Part shown: positions 11,478 to 24,700 of the stretch, piece after piece
Layout of the letters: the number at the start of each line of letters is the position of its first letter
How positions within the stretch are numbered: the stretch's first letter is position 1
NCBI RefSeq assembly: GCF_000002995.4
Contig: NW_025062478.1
Coordinates: 4,874,001-4,938,000, forward strand
Length of the DNA: 64,000 nucleotides
Direction: 5' to 3'
Source of the DNA: Brugia malayi
Lineage: Eukaryota; Nematoda; Chromadorea; Rhabditida; Onchocercidae
Program-made: the position numbers and the translations under genes
The notes under the pieces: model-generated
What the model was told of the DNA's origin: nothing
The model's database searches: none
What the model saw: only the letters and a program-made list of their open reading frames with translations

Positions 11478-12991
11478 ATGATGGAATGTTCCAAGGATAT
11501 GCTAAATTTGTTGATGATTTTAATAGGTAAGTTTACTTAATTACTTGATCTTTAAGACTATTACATCATTAATAAGATTATAAGTTATAAGTTGAAATGT
11601 TCAATTTATAAATTTCTTCAATTTATCATCAATTAATTTATCTTTTGTCAGGAATGTCATAACATCTCGATCTCGTACGTCATAAACGTCTTATGATAGC
11701 ATTGTTAAATGATCTTTAATGATAAAATTCTTTGCTGAATGGACGATTTAAAACTTAAAATATCATTTCCTCATAAATTAAACATTTGTCCATTTTTCAT
11801 TTTTGTAATTTCAACGGCAAATCTTGGGGGATTTCTAAAAAGTTCTTCATCCTTCATCCATATCCTTCACCTATGCAAATGGAAATTAGCGGTTACGGTA
11901 CGAAGAAAAAAAAAATGATTGAATTCATTCACAAATTATTCTATCATTCATTCATCCGTGTCATCCGTTCATATCATTTTTTTGTTGCTTACGTTTTTAC
12001 TCGGATTGATACGGAAGTAAAGTTTCATTTATGACAAAGTATCGGTTTTGGTCGCACGCTATTTTATGAATTCTTTTTCAGATGCTAATATAAATCATTT
12101 TTCTATAACCGGATCCAGAAATCACTGACTGAATTACCAATATTGAAAACTACTAATGTGTAACACTAATTATAACCAATAATTAATCGATTATTACAAA
12201 TGATGATAATGATGATGACGATGACGATGGAAGCTACCCGTTGGCTGGGTACTGTCAATTCCACAATTCCTCTGTTTCCTCTCCTCCCAAACCTCACAAC
12301 TGTTGTCCTTACTAATTTGACAAGCGGAACCAGTTTTTGTATTCCCCAGTGGAGTACCAATTAAATTCACTCTGAAAAACCATCGAAAAGATCAGGTCTT
12401 CCATTTTCATCTCATTAACAAATCATTTGTATTCATTTCTGCAACAAATGTTTGCATGTTAGTTCAACCTATGGTATCAACTTTCGTACTTTTTGTTTGG
12501 ATTACGGTACTCTCTTTTGCTTAATTTAAAATAACACTTAGTTCTGAAGTAGAAATGATGGTTCTTTGATGATGGCAACAGGATGTATAGCCGCTGATAG
12601 ACAGAAGTATTATCATTTGATAACAAAATCACCGTTGAACAATTTTGTTTTTGTTGTGAAGAATTAAAAATGGCTTTGAATTAAATTTGGAAAAAATGTG
12701 GAACTCAAATTCAATATTTGGACGAATAGGACGATGTCATGTTTTTGATTTGCAGTTTTATTTGCACTTGTGGTACAGACTAGTCTGCTGGATGTTGATC
12801 AAGCATTTGTCCAGAATGAAGAATTAGACATAAGTGAACGGATCAGGTATCGTCATTTCATCCTCTTTTAAAATGTAGATATGCACTTCAGTAAGCTTAT
12901 AATCCATAACATAACTCTATGAAATACCGGGAGCACAAGAATGTCAACTTAGAATTGTGTTTATTTCAGGAGTAACGAAGTAAAATATTGA
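11478..12991 (+). CDS. three-exon model of a small secreted protein, unknown family
   Basis: Exon 1 (11478-11526) starts ATGATG, has an in-frame TAG upstream and ends ATAG|GTAAGTTT, a near-perfect donor, in phase 1. Exon 2 (12756-12846) follows TTTGATTTGCAG, supplies two bases to restore frame, and ends ATCAG|GTATCG. Exon 3 (12970-12991) follows TTTATTTCAG and gives a TGA stop. The joined 53-residue protein has a hydrophobic core spanning the first intron (LLMILIVLFALVV), then an acidic tail (NEELDISERI). This is the layout of a signal peptide plus a short mature or pro-peptide. Exon 3 is uncertain: acceptors ending at 12999 and near 13069 also give short open ends. Exon 2 has a competing frame beginning at an ATG near 12696. 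Intron sizes are 1229 and 123 bp. Family not recognised. Confidence 0.35.
12194..12371 (-). CDS. candidate minus-strand exon, Cys-containing with His-rich tail
   Basis: On the minus strand a GGTTTTTCAG acceptor ends at 12372. After one base, 58 codons are open to TAA at 12196-12194. The reading includes SACQISKDNSCEVWEERKQ and NCGIDSTQPTG, and ends in a His-rich tail coded by a GAT/ATC-type microsatellite. A strong donor (TTA|GTAAGG) inside the exon offers an alternative phase-0 exon starting SEFNWYSTGEYKNW. The patch is GC-richer than its surroundings. It lies within intron 1 of the + strand model at 11478-12991. Family not recognised. Confidence 0.2.
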
Positions 12992-15448
12992 AATTTCAGA
13001 ATATTAATCTTCGGACGAAATAATTTAATATAATCGTGTGAACCTGTAATTGCATCTGTCTCATAGACATGCTGTGCTTTTATGCTCGCATTTATGTTGG
13101 TAGATTCTGGTAACATTCAGTTTTTAACTTTTGTTTTTACGATAGTTTGTCTTGAGCTGTAACAGAACAATTTGTTAAATTAGACAGGAAGCATCCAATC
13201 ACTGCAGTGAATTAAAACAGTCGCCCAGGGGCAGTGGTAAAGTAAACTTCTTGTAAGATTAATTGATTGGTCAAGTTTGATATATAATATGATAGCAAAG
13301 TTGACCTCCACATAAATTTAATCGTCTTTATCTTTATTCAAACAAATTTTTCATATTTTATTCGTTTCGAAATTTTATAAATCATAAAATTGAGGGTTAA
13401 TGTTAAGGAAACAGGTTCATCTCTCGAAAATGCATTTCCCTGCTGAATTCCTCTCCCATTTACAGTTTTCAGGGTAATTAAATGAAAAGAGAGAGCATAA
13501 GAGGAGTTGGAAGAGGACAGAGAATGATATATGTCAGGGTATGATAAAATTGAAGATATCAAAATGAAAATCTGATTTAGACTCCTTTATATTTAAGCCA
13601 ACATTATTAAACGATTTTGAAAATTTTTCGAGCATGTAGAAAATTTTCGACTATAAAGTTGAATATTTGTTGAGAATTGGGTGCTTTTGTGATGTAAGCC
13701 ATTGTCATTTTTATCTCGTCAAATTCACTTTCCTCTTTCAGTCATCTTCTGTTTTCCTTTTTTATTTTGTCCCTTATATGCTTCTTTTTATGTTCCTCTG
13801 CTTCCTTCATGCATCAAGGCAAGATGATTATTATATTTTGCTGACTCATTTACCATGATATCTTTGTTTACCTTCTTATCATCGTTTTGTCCCATTTGAT
13901 TCCATCTCTCTTCACCAATGTTCTATAGCGGATCTTTTTCCGTACGTCATTCTCCGCATTAAAATCCACAAAACTTCTTCATCTTGTTTGTTGTCCGTCA
14001 AAATAAACGTGAGCAACTCTAAATTTACTCACTTGTCACTACGTAATGCTCGGATCTTATGTTCGCTTATCATTTGAATCGTTTTTATGATTTCGGAAGC
14101 ACATTAAACTGTGACAAGGAGTCATCGAGCAGCTGCTGAACTTTAAGATGGAAGTCTCATGGTTGACAAACAAGCAGATCAGAATGTGATACAATAAAGA
14201 AGAAAGAAATAGGTAGGTTTACTTCAATCGTATTAGCTTGTTAAACAAAAGAAGCAAAAACATATCCATTTTAAATTAAATCTATGAAATGATGAAGAGG
14301 AAAAATTAAAAATTTCCCACACTGATAAACTATCTCTTATTTCAATTAGGTAAACGCGAAGTGTTAATATTGTATGAACTCTTTACATATTTAAAATATT
14401 TTTCCACATCAGTTTTGAGGTATAGATGTTTACGTCAAATATCACGCTGGTAACGTCAGTGCGAGTCTTGTGGAATAACTTGAATCATCTCTTTTATAAT
14501 TTAGCCAGAAAAACAAAACTCTTGGTCACTTAACAATTTTCTGACGCGAAAAGTTACTCTTTCTCAGATAGAATATTTGGTCCCAAGAATAGCAATTAAG
14601 AAAAGCAATATACTTTTCTTAATTGTTGATGGTGACAATATGGCGTTGGAAATGGTATATTCCTAATAAAATATTTATAATGAATGTCCTCCATAGCGCC
14701 TATACCATCGATCGTCACGATCTGTTCAATTGTATTCATTATTTGCACATACAATGAGACAATTGATGATACTACTACCTAACTACAATAGATATACCTC
14801 AAACAGGTGCCAATATCTGTGTCATACAACTTTTATTGTTAACTCTTCACATCGTTCTACCTGGGAATCATTACTGGTAACTTTCTTCGGTAGAAAAACA
14901 TATTACTACTATATTTAGATTGCATTCTTTCATCTTGTTTTGGATTTTATTAGAATAATTTCAGATGCTCTTCTCCCCACCCTAATTGAAGTATTGGTTT
15001 AATAATATGAATGGATTTAATAAGGTTAGTGAAAAATAAAATAGAAACTCGATCTCTTTTTATTAATTGGGAGATAAGTATGTGAATACTAATATGAGAG
15101 AAAGTAATTAGTTCTGATAATTAATTAAATGTTTTTTGTATTAACACATAATGCAAATATTAAATTTAATTACTCCGATATTTAGGTTTTCCAAATATTT
15201 GAAACATCTCTGCTAAACTGTTCATAATGAAAAAAACTTTCCTTTTTTCATTATATGACCTTAACAGAATGCGGGGAAATGATGAAGTGTAGATGAGGAA
15301 TGTGCTCCTAAAAAAAAGAAACTTTTACAGAATAATGTTTCGTTAAGTTACACTTCAAGTTCAAAAAGAATCTGAATTTTTTAAAAGCTCAAATTTTAAG
15401 GTATCTTTCGTTGGTTTTTCATATTGAAAAGTGAATGAGAGAATACTG
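12992..15448. other. no supported gene
   Basis: Near 14117-14191 a 24-codon open stretch (VIEQLLNFKMEVSWL) precedes an AATAG|GTAGGT donor, but a stop intervenes. A hairpin lies at 14593-14625. The remainder is ordinary AT-rich sequence. Confidence 0.5.
14593..14625. repeat. perfect 13-bp inverted repeat, 7-nt loop
   Basis: CAATTAAGAAAAG (14593-14605) and CTTTTCTTAATTG (14613-14625) are exact reverse complements. Confidence 0.9.
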
Positions 15449-15456
15449 TATATAAG
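15449..15456 (+). promoter_or_regulatory. TATA-box match upstream of the 15493 exon
   Basis: TATATAAG, 44 bp upstream of the first ATG of the GC-rich open frame. The spacing would put initiation near 15475-15485 and leave a very short leader. Confidence 0.25.
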
Positions 15457-15492
15457 GGGTGTATTTATTTATTGTACACATGTGTGTCTTTG

Positions 15493-15703
15493 ATGAATGG
15501 GAGGGGAGGGGACGTGTCAACAGACGAGCTGACTGCTTCGATAGTTTGGTTCGCTCATTCGTTTAACGACATTGATGTCGATGATAACGATGTCGCGGAG
15601 TATATGATAACTGTTCGACTTTTTGATGGCGGTGATCACCGTAGGAAAATTGCAACCTTCAGAATGAAGAGAGCAAACTGGGAAAGGACAAAACTTTCGG
15701 CAG
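15493..15703 (+). CDS. candidate first coding exon, acidic protein, unknown family
   Basis: The frame opens at ATG 15493 and runs 70 codons to a good donor (GGCAG|GTAATT at 15703/15704), leaving one base. The exon is clearly GC-richer than its flanks and uses codons uncommon in the surrounding AT-rich noise. The reading starts MNGRGGDVSTDELTAS, passes an Asp-rich segment (NDIDVDDNDVAEYM) and ends in a basic segment (MKRANWERTKLSA). There is no signal peptide or membrane segment. A TATA box is placed correctly upstream. A perfect palindrome CGGTGATCACCG lies at 15630-15641. The second exon was not identified; an acceptor ending near 16020 would give only five more codons. It could instead be a GC-rich regulatory element. 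Confidence 0.28.
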
Positions 15704-16842
15704 GTAATTATTTAATTTCCAATAAACTGAGTCTTTTATTGTTAAAGTAGTAAATTAGATTAAAAGCAATTGAAGAAGTTCCTTTTAATATGAAATAGAA
15801 AGCATCAATGCTATGCTCTTCATAGTTAGTCTAAGTTTCATTAAAATCGTTTTCAAATAATTCAATTTTAGTGTTTTAAATGAAAAAGCGATGGGTGTGT
15901 AAAAGCAATTTGTCAATTTTTCGGATAGTTTTGTTGGAACAGCTAAAGTATCTAGTTGTTTTCCAATTTATACTTATCTTTTTGCTTTACGTCACTAACT
16001 CATGTGATCAAAATATTTAGCCCTTTCTGAAGTTTAATGAACTGAAACATTTTGCTGAATTACAAATAATTTAATTATGTTTTATTAATAATTCCTTATT
16101 AAGGTAATAATGAGCTAAACAGAATTTAGGTTTTTGATTTCACAATTCATTTATTACAAGATTTTTGAGCAGTTTTAGATGATATATAAAGGATGCGATA
16201 AAGTTATAATATTTTCTTGAAAGTTGTTTAGGCGCTTTCTGCCAATCTTCACTGCCTTAATATTCTAAGCATTTCGTTTGATAATGGAAGAAATACTTCA
16301 CATGAAGAAAAAATCTTCTTTTTCCTTAAAAAAATCTAAAAAAAGCTCACTGAATTAGTGTGGTGAAGTGAAATATTTTAATGCTATAGGGAATGAATAA
16401 AATTGGTAACAATAATAATATAATGAACCCATCATTAACATGCATTTCTCATTGCAATTTATTGCATGCATATGTATGTTATGTGTTTTGTGCATTAAGT
16501 TGTCAATGAATTCATATTAATTTTAGAGATATTTTGTAGTCAAACATTACAGAACTAATTATGGAGTAGAATGTAGACAGATAACCAATACGTAATGGTA
16601 CACAGATCTGGAGTGTGTTCAATATTCACATGGATAAACTAATTATAGTTCACGTATGATACTGTCCGATAAGGTTAATGTGACAGCAGCAGCGATGACA
16701 GGAATACATATATGCGCAACTTGCTTTACAAAGCATTGTCAATTTGCAATTTTAATAACAGTAATTGAGAGCAGATTGCAAATTACACTTGGTTTTACTT
16801 CACTAAAAATATTACGGATATCTACGGATGAAAAGAGAGGTG

Positions 16843-16922
16843 AGGTGCACACCTAGACAGGTGCACACGACATAAATCACACACAAAGACATACACATGC
16901 ACATACAGACACACATACACAC
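16843..16922. repeat. AGGTGCACAC direct repeat and degenerate (CA)n
   Basis: AGGTGCACAC occurs at 16843-16852 and 16859-16868. It is followed by interrupted CA/ACAT repeats to 16922. Confidence 0.8.
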
Positions 16923-18435
16923 ACTTTGCTAGTTCATCTATATTAGAAATGGTTGATTTGATTTGCAAGAACTGTAGTCCATTTGCTCTAGTATGGAGAA
17001 AAAAGGGTAGGATGATGAGCTAATGTCATCGACACCTGTGTAACCTGCTCTGGTCCCTCCTTCTGTCAACTGCAATTACCGTCTCCTCATTTGTTCTCAA
17101 TGCAGCAGAACTGATTGTAATTTTATTTAAGAATTTTGAGGAATCTAATGCCATCCTATTTATTACGTCCTAATGTCATTTTTGGCATGGCTTAAAATAA
17201 GTAAAAAAATATAAGTAAAAGTTTAAGATCAGACACAAATTGAATCAATTGATTTTCATGATATTACGAAAATGAAGATTAAACTGAAATAAAAGATATG
17301 AAAATAATTTGAAGTAAAAAGTTAGGAAAAATATTTTAAACAAATGAATCTTTTGTTTATTAGAAGATAGTCGCTAACTAGAAATTTCAATAAGCTGTCT
17401 TTTGTTTATCTGTGACATTTTACAGTTTAACATTAGCTCCAATTGCGGCCTATACTAATCCATCACTGCTTTCTTTAACTTAACGTGACACTCTTGATTT
17501 TCCTTCGACATTAAAAATAAGCTTCTTATATCAGACGACGAAATGATCCAACGACTTATTCACTGCCATCTTCTTTCACGTCGAATTATTTTGTCAGTTC
17601 AACGTTTTCAGACGCACGCTGCTTTGACACTATCTTAAATAGTGCAAATATGCTTTTTCTATTCATTATTGCGACTTTTCATCGCGTTATTAATTAAAAG
17701 TACGATCTAACTCATTGATAAATTAGGGATAAGCGTGAAGAAAAAATATTATTTTGATGAGTTTTTAAACAAGAACTCATAATGGCCGCTATCATTTTAT
17801 CAACTGACATGCAAGACTGTAAGAAACAAAATTATGCAAAAATCATTTTGTTTTTCTTCTCCTTTTGTTTGTAAAAATTCACTAAATTAAAAATATTAAT
17901 TATAGGGCATACCATATTAACTGAACCAAAAGCCATCTAACGCACATCACTGATAAGTATATATGTATTTTGAATTGAATTTTGTTTGCCTTAAAAAGAC
18001 ACAAAAGACTTCAAAAAAAAATTTTTTTTCAACTTTATTTTATTTTTTTTCTTTTTTTTTTTTTCAGTAAAAGAGAAGACAGAAAGAAATTTATTGGAAA
18101 AGCCATTTCTTTCACATTTCTTTTGTAAGAGCAATTGAATAATTCTCTGCTCTGCGAGTTATTTCTTCCAATTTTCCTAACAAATATAATTTGTTTACTT
18201 GATTGACTTCAGATGAAAGATTCACATGAAAGAACAATTATATTAAAAAAGGGACTAACTTTAAAATATTACCAATCGAATAGATATCTTTAAATGAATT
18301 ATTTAATGTGAAATTTTGAAGTAAGTAGAAAGCATGTTTGCAATTAAGAAATTAATTAAGGATGAACAGATTTTAAAGATTTTAAATCCCAAGATAATGT
18401 TCATTAGCGATTCGAGTTTAAAACTGATCGGAATT

Positions 18436-18454
18436 TCTCTCTCTCTCTCTCTCT
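18436..18454. repeat. (CT)n microsatellite
   Basis: Short uninterrupted CT run. Confidence 0.9.
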
Positions 18455-21252
18455 TCCGATTGCGTATTGCTATCACTCAATAAAATAAATTATCACATGC
18501 ACATAATACTAGTAAAACTATAATTTAGAAACGATTGTAACATCATTAAAGTCAATCCAGTACTATAAATTAAATTAAAAAATGAGTTTACAAGATAAAA
18601 TAATAAGATTTTATAAATCAATTTTAGCTTTTACAGATATAATTTTAGGATAAGGGTTGTACAATAGGATGATAAGATTTTAGGAATAATTTTAAGCGGC
18701 AATGTTTTGATATGATTCGCAGTTGTAAAAGCTTTGCGGGTGATAAAATTCAAACGATTTTGAAGATTAAAAGGATAGCGATAGAATCATTATCAATGCT
18801 GCTAAATTATTTTTCATATCATTAACAATTGAGGGAATGGTTGCTTTTTTTCTTCTCATATAGTGTGACTATAACTGCTTGGTAGTTAACAATTATTTTA
18901 TCTTTCCTTTCTTTTATTTTCATCATTTTCCTCTCTAAACTTAGCACCAATTTAATAGCTTTATCAATAGTTAAATAATCAACAAAAATAAACCCATAAA
19001 ACAGCGAAATACTTTAACGGTTTTTATCCTTTGTTCTTCCCGTTAACAGCTAACTTCATCCTATAGAGCTCTTTTTTTTGTAGCAGTTTGTTTGGTAAAT
19101 CGTTTTCATCGTCATATCAGATTTTCTCTTTTTGAATTCTATAAAGATCATAAAAACAATTAACGATAATTTTATTTTATTTTTTTTCTTTGAATTTTAT
19201 CTTCATTCCTCTTTTTTCTATTAGTCAAATTACAGATGATAGTAATTTGAAAATCTTTATGATGATTTTATCATGAACTGCACTAACTTCTTTATGATCC
19301 TAACTGATAGAAGGAATAAATATCGAGAATAATTCCATTCTGAAACTTGTATTACATGTATTGTTCTCATTAAAGTAGTAGAGTAATAAACTTTGCATGA
19401 TTTATCTCAAAAAAAAGGAAAAGAAAAAAAGTTAAAAATCAAATAAAAAATTTTGAAATCTTAAAAAGGTGAAAAAGTTTTTTGACCTGGAAGAAATCAA
19501 ATCTATTAAGTTTCAGAAATTCCTTTCGATCGATTGAAAATTTTTGCTAAAACAAAGCAAATTTTGCAAAATCATTGGGCTTATTCTTGTTTTTTGCACA
19601 TACTTTTTCTCTTTATGATTGCTTTCTTCAAACGAAAGAAAACAAAAAAAAAAAAATTGTCGTTTCTTGAATTTTTGGAAAAAGTTATATTTTTACTCAA
19701 AGGAGTAGAAGAGTAGAACAACGGTAGTGAGATGACATACTGATGGTTTACGTAGTTGACAAGGCCAGAGAAGGATTGACGAGGACAGAATTGTAATAAT
19801 GAATTTCTCGTTAATTAATTGATTTGCCCTTTATCCTTGTTGAGATTACGGTTTATTTTTTTTTTTTTTTTTTTATTTGAAGTCTAACATTACTATCATT
19901 TTTGATAGATAGATCTTTCTGTTAAAATCGTTGGAGATGATTTATTGAGTAGGTGAGGGGAACTAGGTCGAACACCTTTCAACTAAATTTATCAAATAAA
20001 GCAGTTCTGGGAAATAGTGAAGTGCACGGATGCTTCAACCAACATAAATCAGTGATTTTTTTTCGTGAGATTGAATTCAGGACGGAATATGCTTTTAATA
20101 GAAACTACTTCAGAAAAATGCTTTTTGCAATTAGTTCGATTAGAATCACTGATATCAATTTGAAAATTTATAATGCACTGATCGATAGAATTCTGTGAAG
20201 GACTGTTCGATTTATTCAGTGCTAGGTTATTACAGTGATAGTTTGTTTAAAGCACACATGGCTATCTTCCCCGGGATTACTGCAAGGCTTTAGCAGTTAA
20301 GTCATTCCATCCTCAGTTTATCAACTAGCGGAACCCCAGCTCTATGCTAACTTAGCTAACATTCGGCAATTGTTTTTCAGTTTGTTTGACCTTCGGGAAT
20401 AATTCTTACAGCTCAACTTTTCATTCTATATCACAGGTCCGGTAAAAGCTAAAAAGCAACAGTGGGAATTGTGTTTGAAGATGTAAAGTTCAAGTCACTA
20501 ATTTATTATCCATGATGGAATTTTGTTGTTCTGATATGAGAAGGCGCAGAATTCTCTCGAGGAAGATGGGTGAGCAGAGCAGTTGCTGATTTATATCTCT
20601 TTTTTTGACGTTTTAAAGACTTTCTGGAACCATGCCATCATATCTTCAACTTCGATCTGGAACAATTCCCAATTTTTTGACCTTGTTTTTGTATCAACTG
20701 TTTTAAAATGAAACATTGATATAAAAAGAAATCAGCATGCTGAATGATTTTGAAATTTCTCTAGTCTTATCGAGATTTCACTTTTTAGCAAGTAATACTA
20801 ATTCCTTGCTTTCTGACACTTTTCAACTCTTCTCTTTCCAGTCTATTAATTCGAAAATTTTCTGAAGTTTTTCTGAGATTATCACTGACGCTAGGAAATT
20901 CCTTTGGCATAGCAAATAATTCTTTCTTTATATTTTAGCCATATTTTAGCCATCTTCAGAATTAACCGACATTGCCCGTTCCATATATGCATGTATATCT
21001 TGAAATTCAAATAGATTACAAGTCTTTTAACTCTATATGGTAATAATGGTACCAAAGTTAGTTTGACCGTTGATGAACTTTGACACTTCCTGTAGACTCA
21101 TTAAACCTTCATTTTTTTCATCAAGGACTCATTTTCACCTTCAACTAAACTCTTATAATCCCAACTTCATTCGAATGAATGAATGATTTGAATTGACAAC
21201 TCATTTTTAGTGATTGCTGTGAACTTCATTCAGAATATGAGATTTTTTCATG

Positions 21253-21288
21253 ATATACAAATTTGTATATAAGACTTATATGTCTTAT
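21253..21288. repeat. adjacent palindromes
   Basis: A perfect 18-bp palindrome (ATATACAAATTTGTATAT, 21253-21270) overlaps a second inverted repeat with 7-bp arms (ATAAGAC / GTCTTAT). Confidence 0.85.
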
Positions 21289-21740
21289 TTAATTTATCTC
21301 TCAATTAGTTAGTCAATAATTGCAACGAATAGTGTAATAGCAGAATAAGCTAGAAGAAGAAAGAGACAAAAATTAAGCTTAAGCTAATACAGTAAGAGAA
21401 TAGCCACATTCTTCTGTCTTCATTGTCCCCATAGTATTTTTTCAATTTGCATTGAAAGCCAAAGAGGCTTATTATCTTTAAAGAAAATCAAAGGGAGTAT
21501 AGATAGAATTTGAGGGCTTCTTTCTTTCTCCCTTCTTCTCTCTCATTTCATACTTTCAAATCATTCTCCAACATAATCATTTATGGCTCAGACCTATTGG
21601 CCTTTTCTTGCTGCTTTTAATCTTGAGCTACTTCTTCAGCTACCATTCTTTCCTATCACACATTTCATTTTACAGCCTTTCTTTGAATGTCGTCCCAACT
21701 CTTTCCTTTGTTGTCAACGTTGTTGTCATTGTTGTCACTT

Positions 21741-21787
21741 AAAGGAGTAAACCTACTGCAACTGCAGCGCAGTAGTTTCACTCCTTT
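21741..21787. repeat. 19-bp imperfect hairpin just upstream of a TATA-like box
   Basis: Arms at 21741-21759 and 21769-21787 pair at 17 of 19 positions around a 9-nt loop. The GC-rich inner stem (CTACTGC / GCAGTAG) is unusual for this background. A TATAAATA match (21788-21795) begins at the base of the hairpin. Confidence 0.75.
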
Positions 21788-21795
21788 TATAAATA
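21788..21795 (+). promoter_or_regulatory. TATA-box match
   Basis: TATAAATA immediately 3' of the 21741-21787 hairpin, followed by a C-run. No exon with support was found downstream. Confidence 0.15.
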
Positions 21796-24700
21796 CCCCT
21801 GTTTTTCTATACCGATCTTTTGTCTTTCACTTATAATTGCAAATAGTTTGCATTACAAATATAGCTTCTCTTAATATTTTGCATGGAATTCAATTTTGCC
21901 TTCTGTATCTTTCTAAAAAAAAAATTTTTTTTTCTCCGTATTTTAAGGAAATTGATAGTAATTTAATTGATGTTTATTTTAAGCAAAGTTCTATTTTTTT
22001 AAATGAAATTCTCTTCTTCTTTGAAATTTCAAACTGTTCTTTTCATTCATAATCAATATTTCAAATAATCAAATTCGTTATTATTGCTAGATTATAATAA
22101 GAATTATTCATCGGACAAGCAAATATTCGTCTTATCAAATTGATACAAACTGATCTGTTTGCACTGATAATAAGTAATGTACCGAAGGAATCCGATCACT
22201 GTCACTGATATACACATTACTTTTATAATGTTCCACTCAACTATTCCAGCATATAATGTCTGCATCTCCTCAAATCTATCTACTAATATTATCTCATAAG
22301 CATAAGCACTGTTTAACTTATGTAAGCAACAAAAAAAAGGGAATTGGACGAATATTTCTCATATTTGCGTGTTCATCGCTTAAATATTAAACATTACTGA
22401 TGCAATTTACGTGTTTAAGTATGTATGATTGCTTTGATGTGATGGTTGTTTCAGTGTTGTCAAACAAACTTTGATGTTATTCTTCCGTTTCTTTCTTTAT
22501 TTTGGCTTAAGTATTCATATTATATACTTTCATCGAGAATTTTTAACAACACCTTCCATTTAACAACTACTCCTCAATTATTTTTCCATTTTATAAGGTC
22601 TAGCCATTCATTTAATTGTTTATTCATTTTAATTAATCTCTTGAAATGTAGATTAATAAAATGAGAAAATTTTATCTTATAATATGTTATGAACTTATTT
22701 GTGGTACCATAACCGGAATACTCCTCTTAGTCCAATCAGATATTTTAGCTTTAACAACTATTAAACTTATTTAGTTTTCATCGATTTATTTCAAATGCAT
22801 TGTATTGGAATGATGAGTTTTTTCATATGTCATGTTTTCTTATGCTTGCTTGTTTTCTTGTTAAGCTTTTCATGACAGAATTTAAATTAATTCAGCCTTA
22901 TTCCACTTTTCCCTTAAATCATTGAAATTGTCGTATAATTTACTGAAGCATATCGGTTTGAACTAATATCACTATGGCATTCATTTCGACCGACAATTCA
23001 GAAAGTTAAATCACTTTTCAAGCTAGTCTTTGATTTATATTTCTTATAACTTTTTATACTAAAAAAAAAAAATTTAAAGCAAAAATTGAATTTCTTGTTA
23101 TCACTTTTTCATTCGACTTATTAGAATGTTCTATCAAGTTTTTCTTTTTTTTTTCTTTTAGCCATTTGAAAAATATTGCAATATATTTTAGCTTTTAGGT
23201 TTAGCAATAAGTTAAAGTATAACGTAAGGATGTATAGAAACTTTGTTTTTTCGTCTTTTCTTCAATCCCTGGAAATTCTCTTTAAACTTGTTTTGATGTG
23301 ATAAGGCTGAATTGCAAAAATTTTCATCTATGTCATTTAAAGTACCATAGCTATTATCCGTTCTCAGGACATTATTCTATAGATAATGCAATCTTATTAT
23401 TTTTGAAGAAGTAGCACCGATAAAATAGCTAAAATAATCTAAAACGGATTGTTCGTAAGATAATCGACTAAATGCTACTCATTATGATAAGCCATTTGGG
23501 GCCTATTCAAATTGGAGTCATCAAATGTGAGTTTTGAAAAATGCCATCTATAACAATTCAATGTCATTTTGATGAGCTGCATCTTGTCCCATTGCAAACT
23601 TCCTGTCTGTCATTCTTGTCAAGATGACCAAACTGTTCTAATGGCCCTAGCAATTTATTTCCAGCGCTCTTAATCCAATATTTTTCTTTATGCTTTTGCA
23701 AATTTTGCCTGCAGAAAAAAAATTTTTTTTCTTTTCCATTATTCAGAGAGAAAATATCGTATAATTTCAGACACCTATTATAGTACTTTGTAAAGAATTT
23801 TTTAATTAAGTATTTTTGTAAGCTGCGAATAAGTAATGTGGTGCACATAACTTACACAGTCTTTTAATGTCATAATGAACTTTAATTGCATTAAAAAAAT
23901 TCTTTTTGCATTGCATTAAAATCTTTGGGAAATACAAAATTAACAGTGTTGAAAAATATAATATATTTAATTTTTATTTCAACAGCATATATTACAAGAA
24001 TGTTCACTTAATGCTTACTTATACATTTGTTTAATCCTTTACTTGTTATCACTTAATGTATGACTTATTTGGAAGTAATTCATTTATTCATATTTAATTA
24101 GATAACAAATAATGATGACATTTGTTAACTTCATAGCAAAGTTTATCATAATTTTTGGCCGCTGCCGTAGATTTATCACTGTGAATTTTTGAGCTTAGAT
24201 GTTTGATAGATAACGAAATTGAAAAATAATGATTGTGTAAAGATTATGATGATTCAGTCTTGAAATAGTCCAATCATATCTTTAACTAAGGCAGTTTTTC
24301 TTTTTTTCATTAGAATTTATGACTTTTTATTACTGCCTTGGGAGAAGTTGGAGTCCAGGAAAACCCCTAAATTTTAGGAATTTAAGAGTGAAATATTTAG
24401 GCAGGAAGTAAACAGTTTTTGTTCTGAGAGGAAAACTTAATATGATTAAGTTGTATGCTTCATAAAGCACGATTTGTGCACAGATTTACTAATATTAGAA
24501 ATTCAGTCATACGTGAGTCGTTTCGTTAATCTTCCAATAAAACGGATTTAGCATTTAGTAATTTTGAGACGTTGTGATATGGTAGAATTGGTTTGAAGAA
24601 CTCTTGAAGTTTTCCCAAGACGATAAAATAACTACTGAAGGTACTAGATTTGGATTAGTCGTGAATAAACTGTGGATATGACACAGAAAGCTTTCAAAGT

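Larger units (their letters stand above)
15704..20511. other. no supported gene; microsatellites
   Basis: Contains CA-rich sequence (16843-16922) and a CT run (18436-18454). GC-richer patches at about 16990-17100 and 17420-17640 carry no frame beyond chance. Confidence 0.55.
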
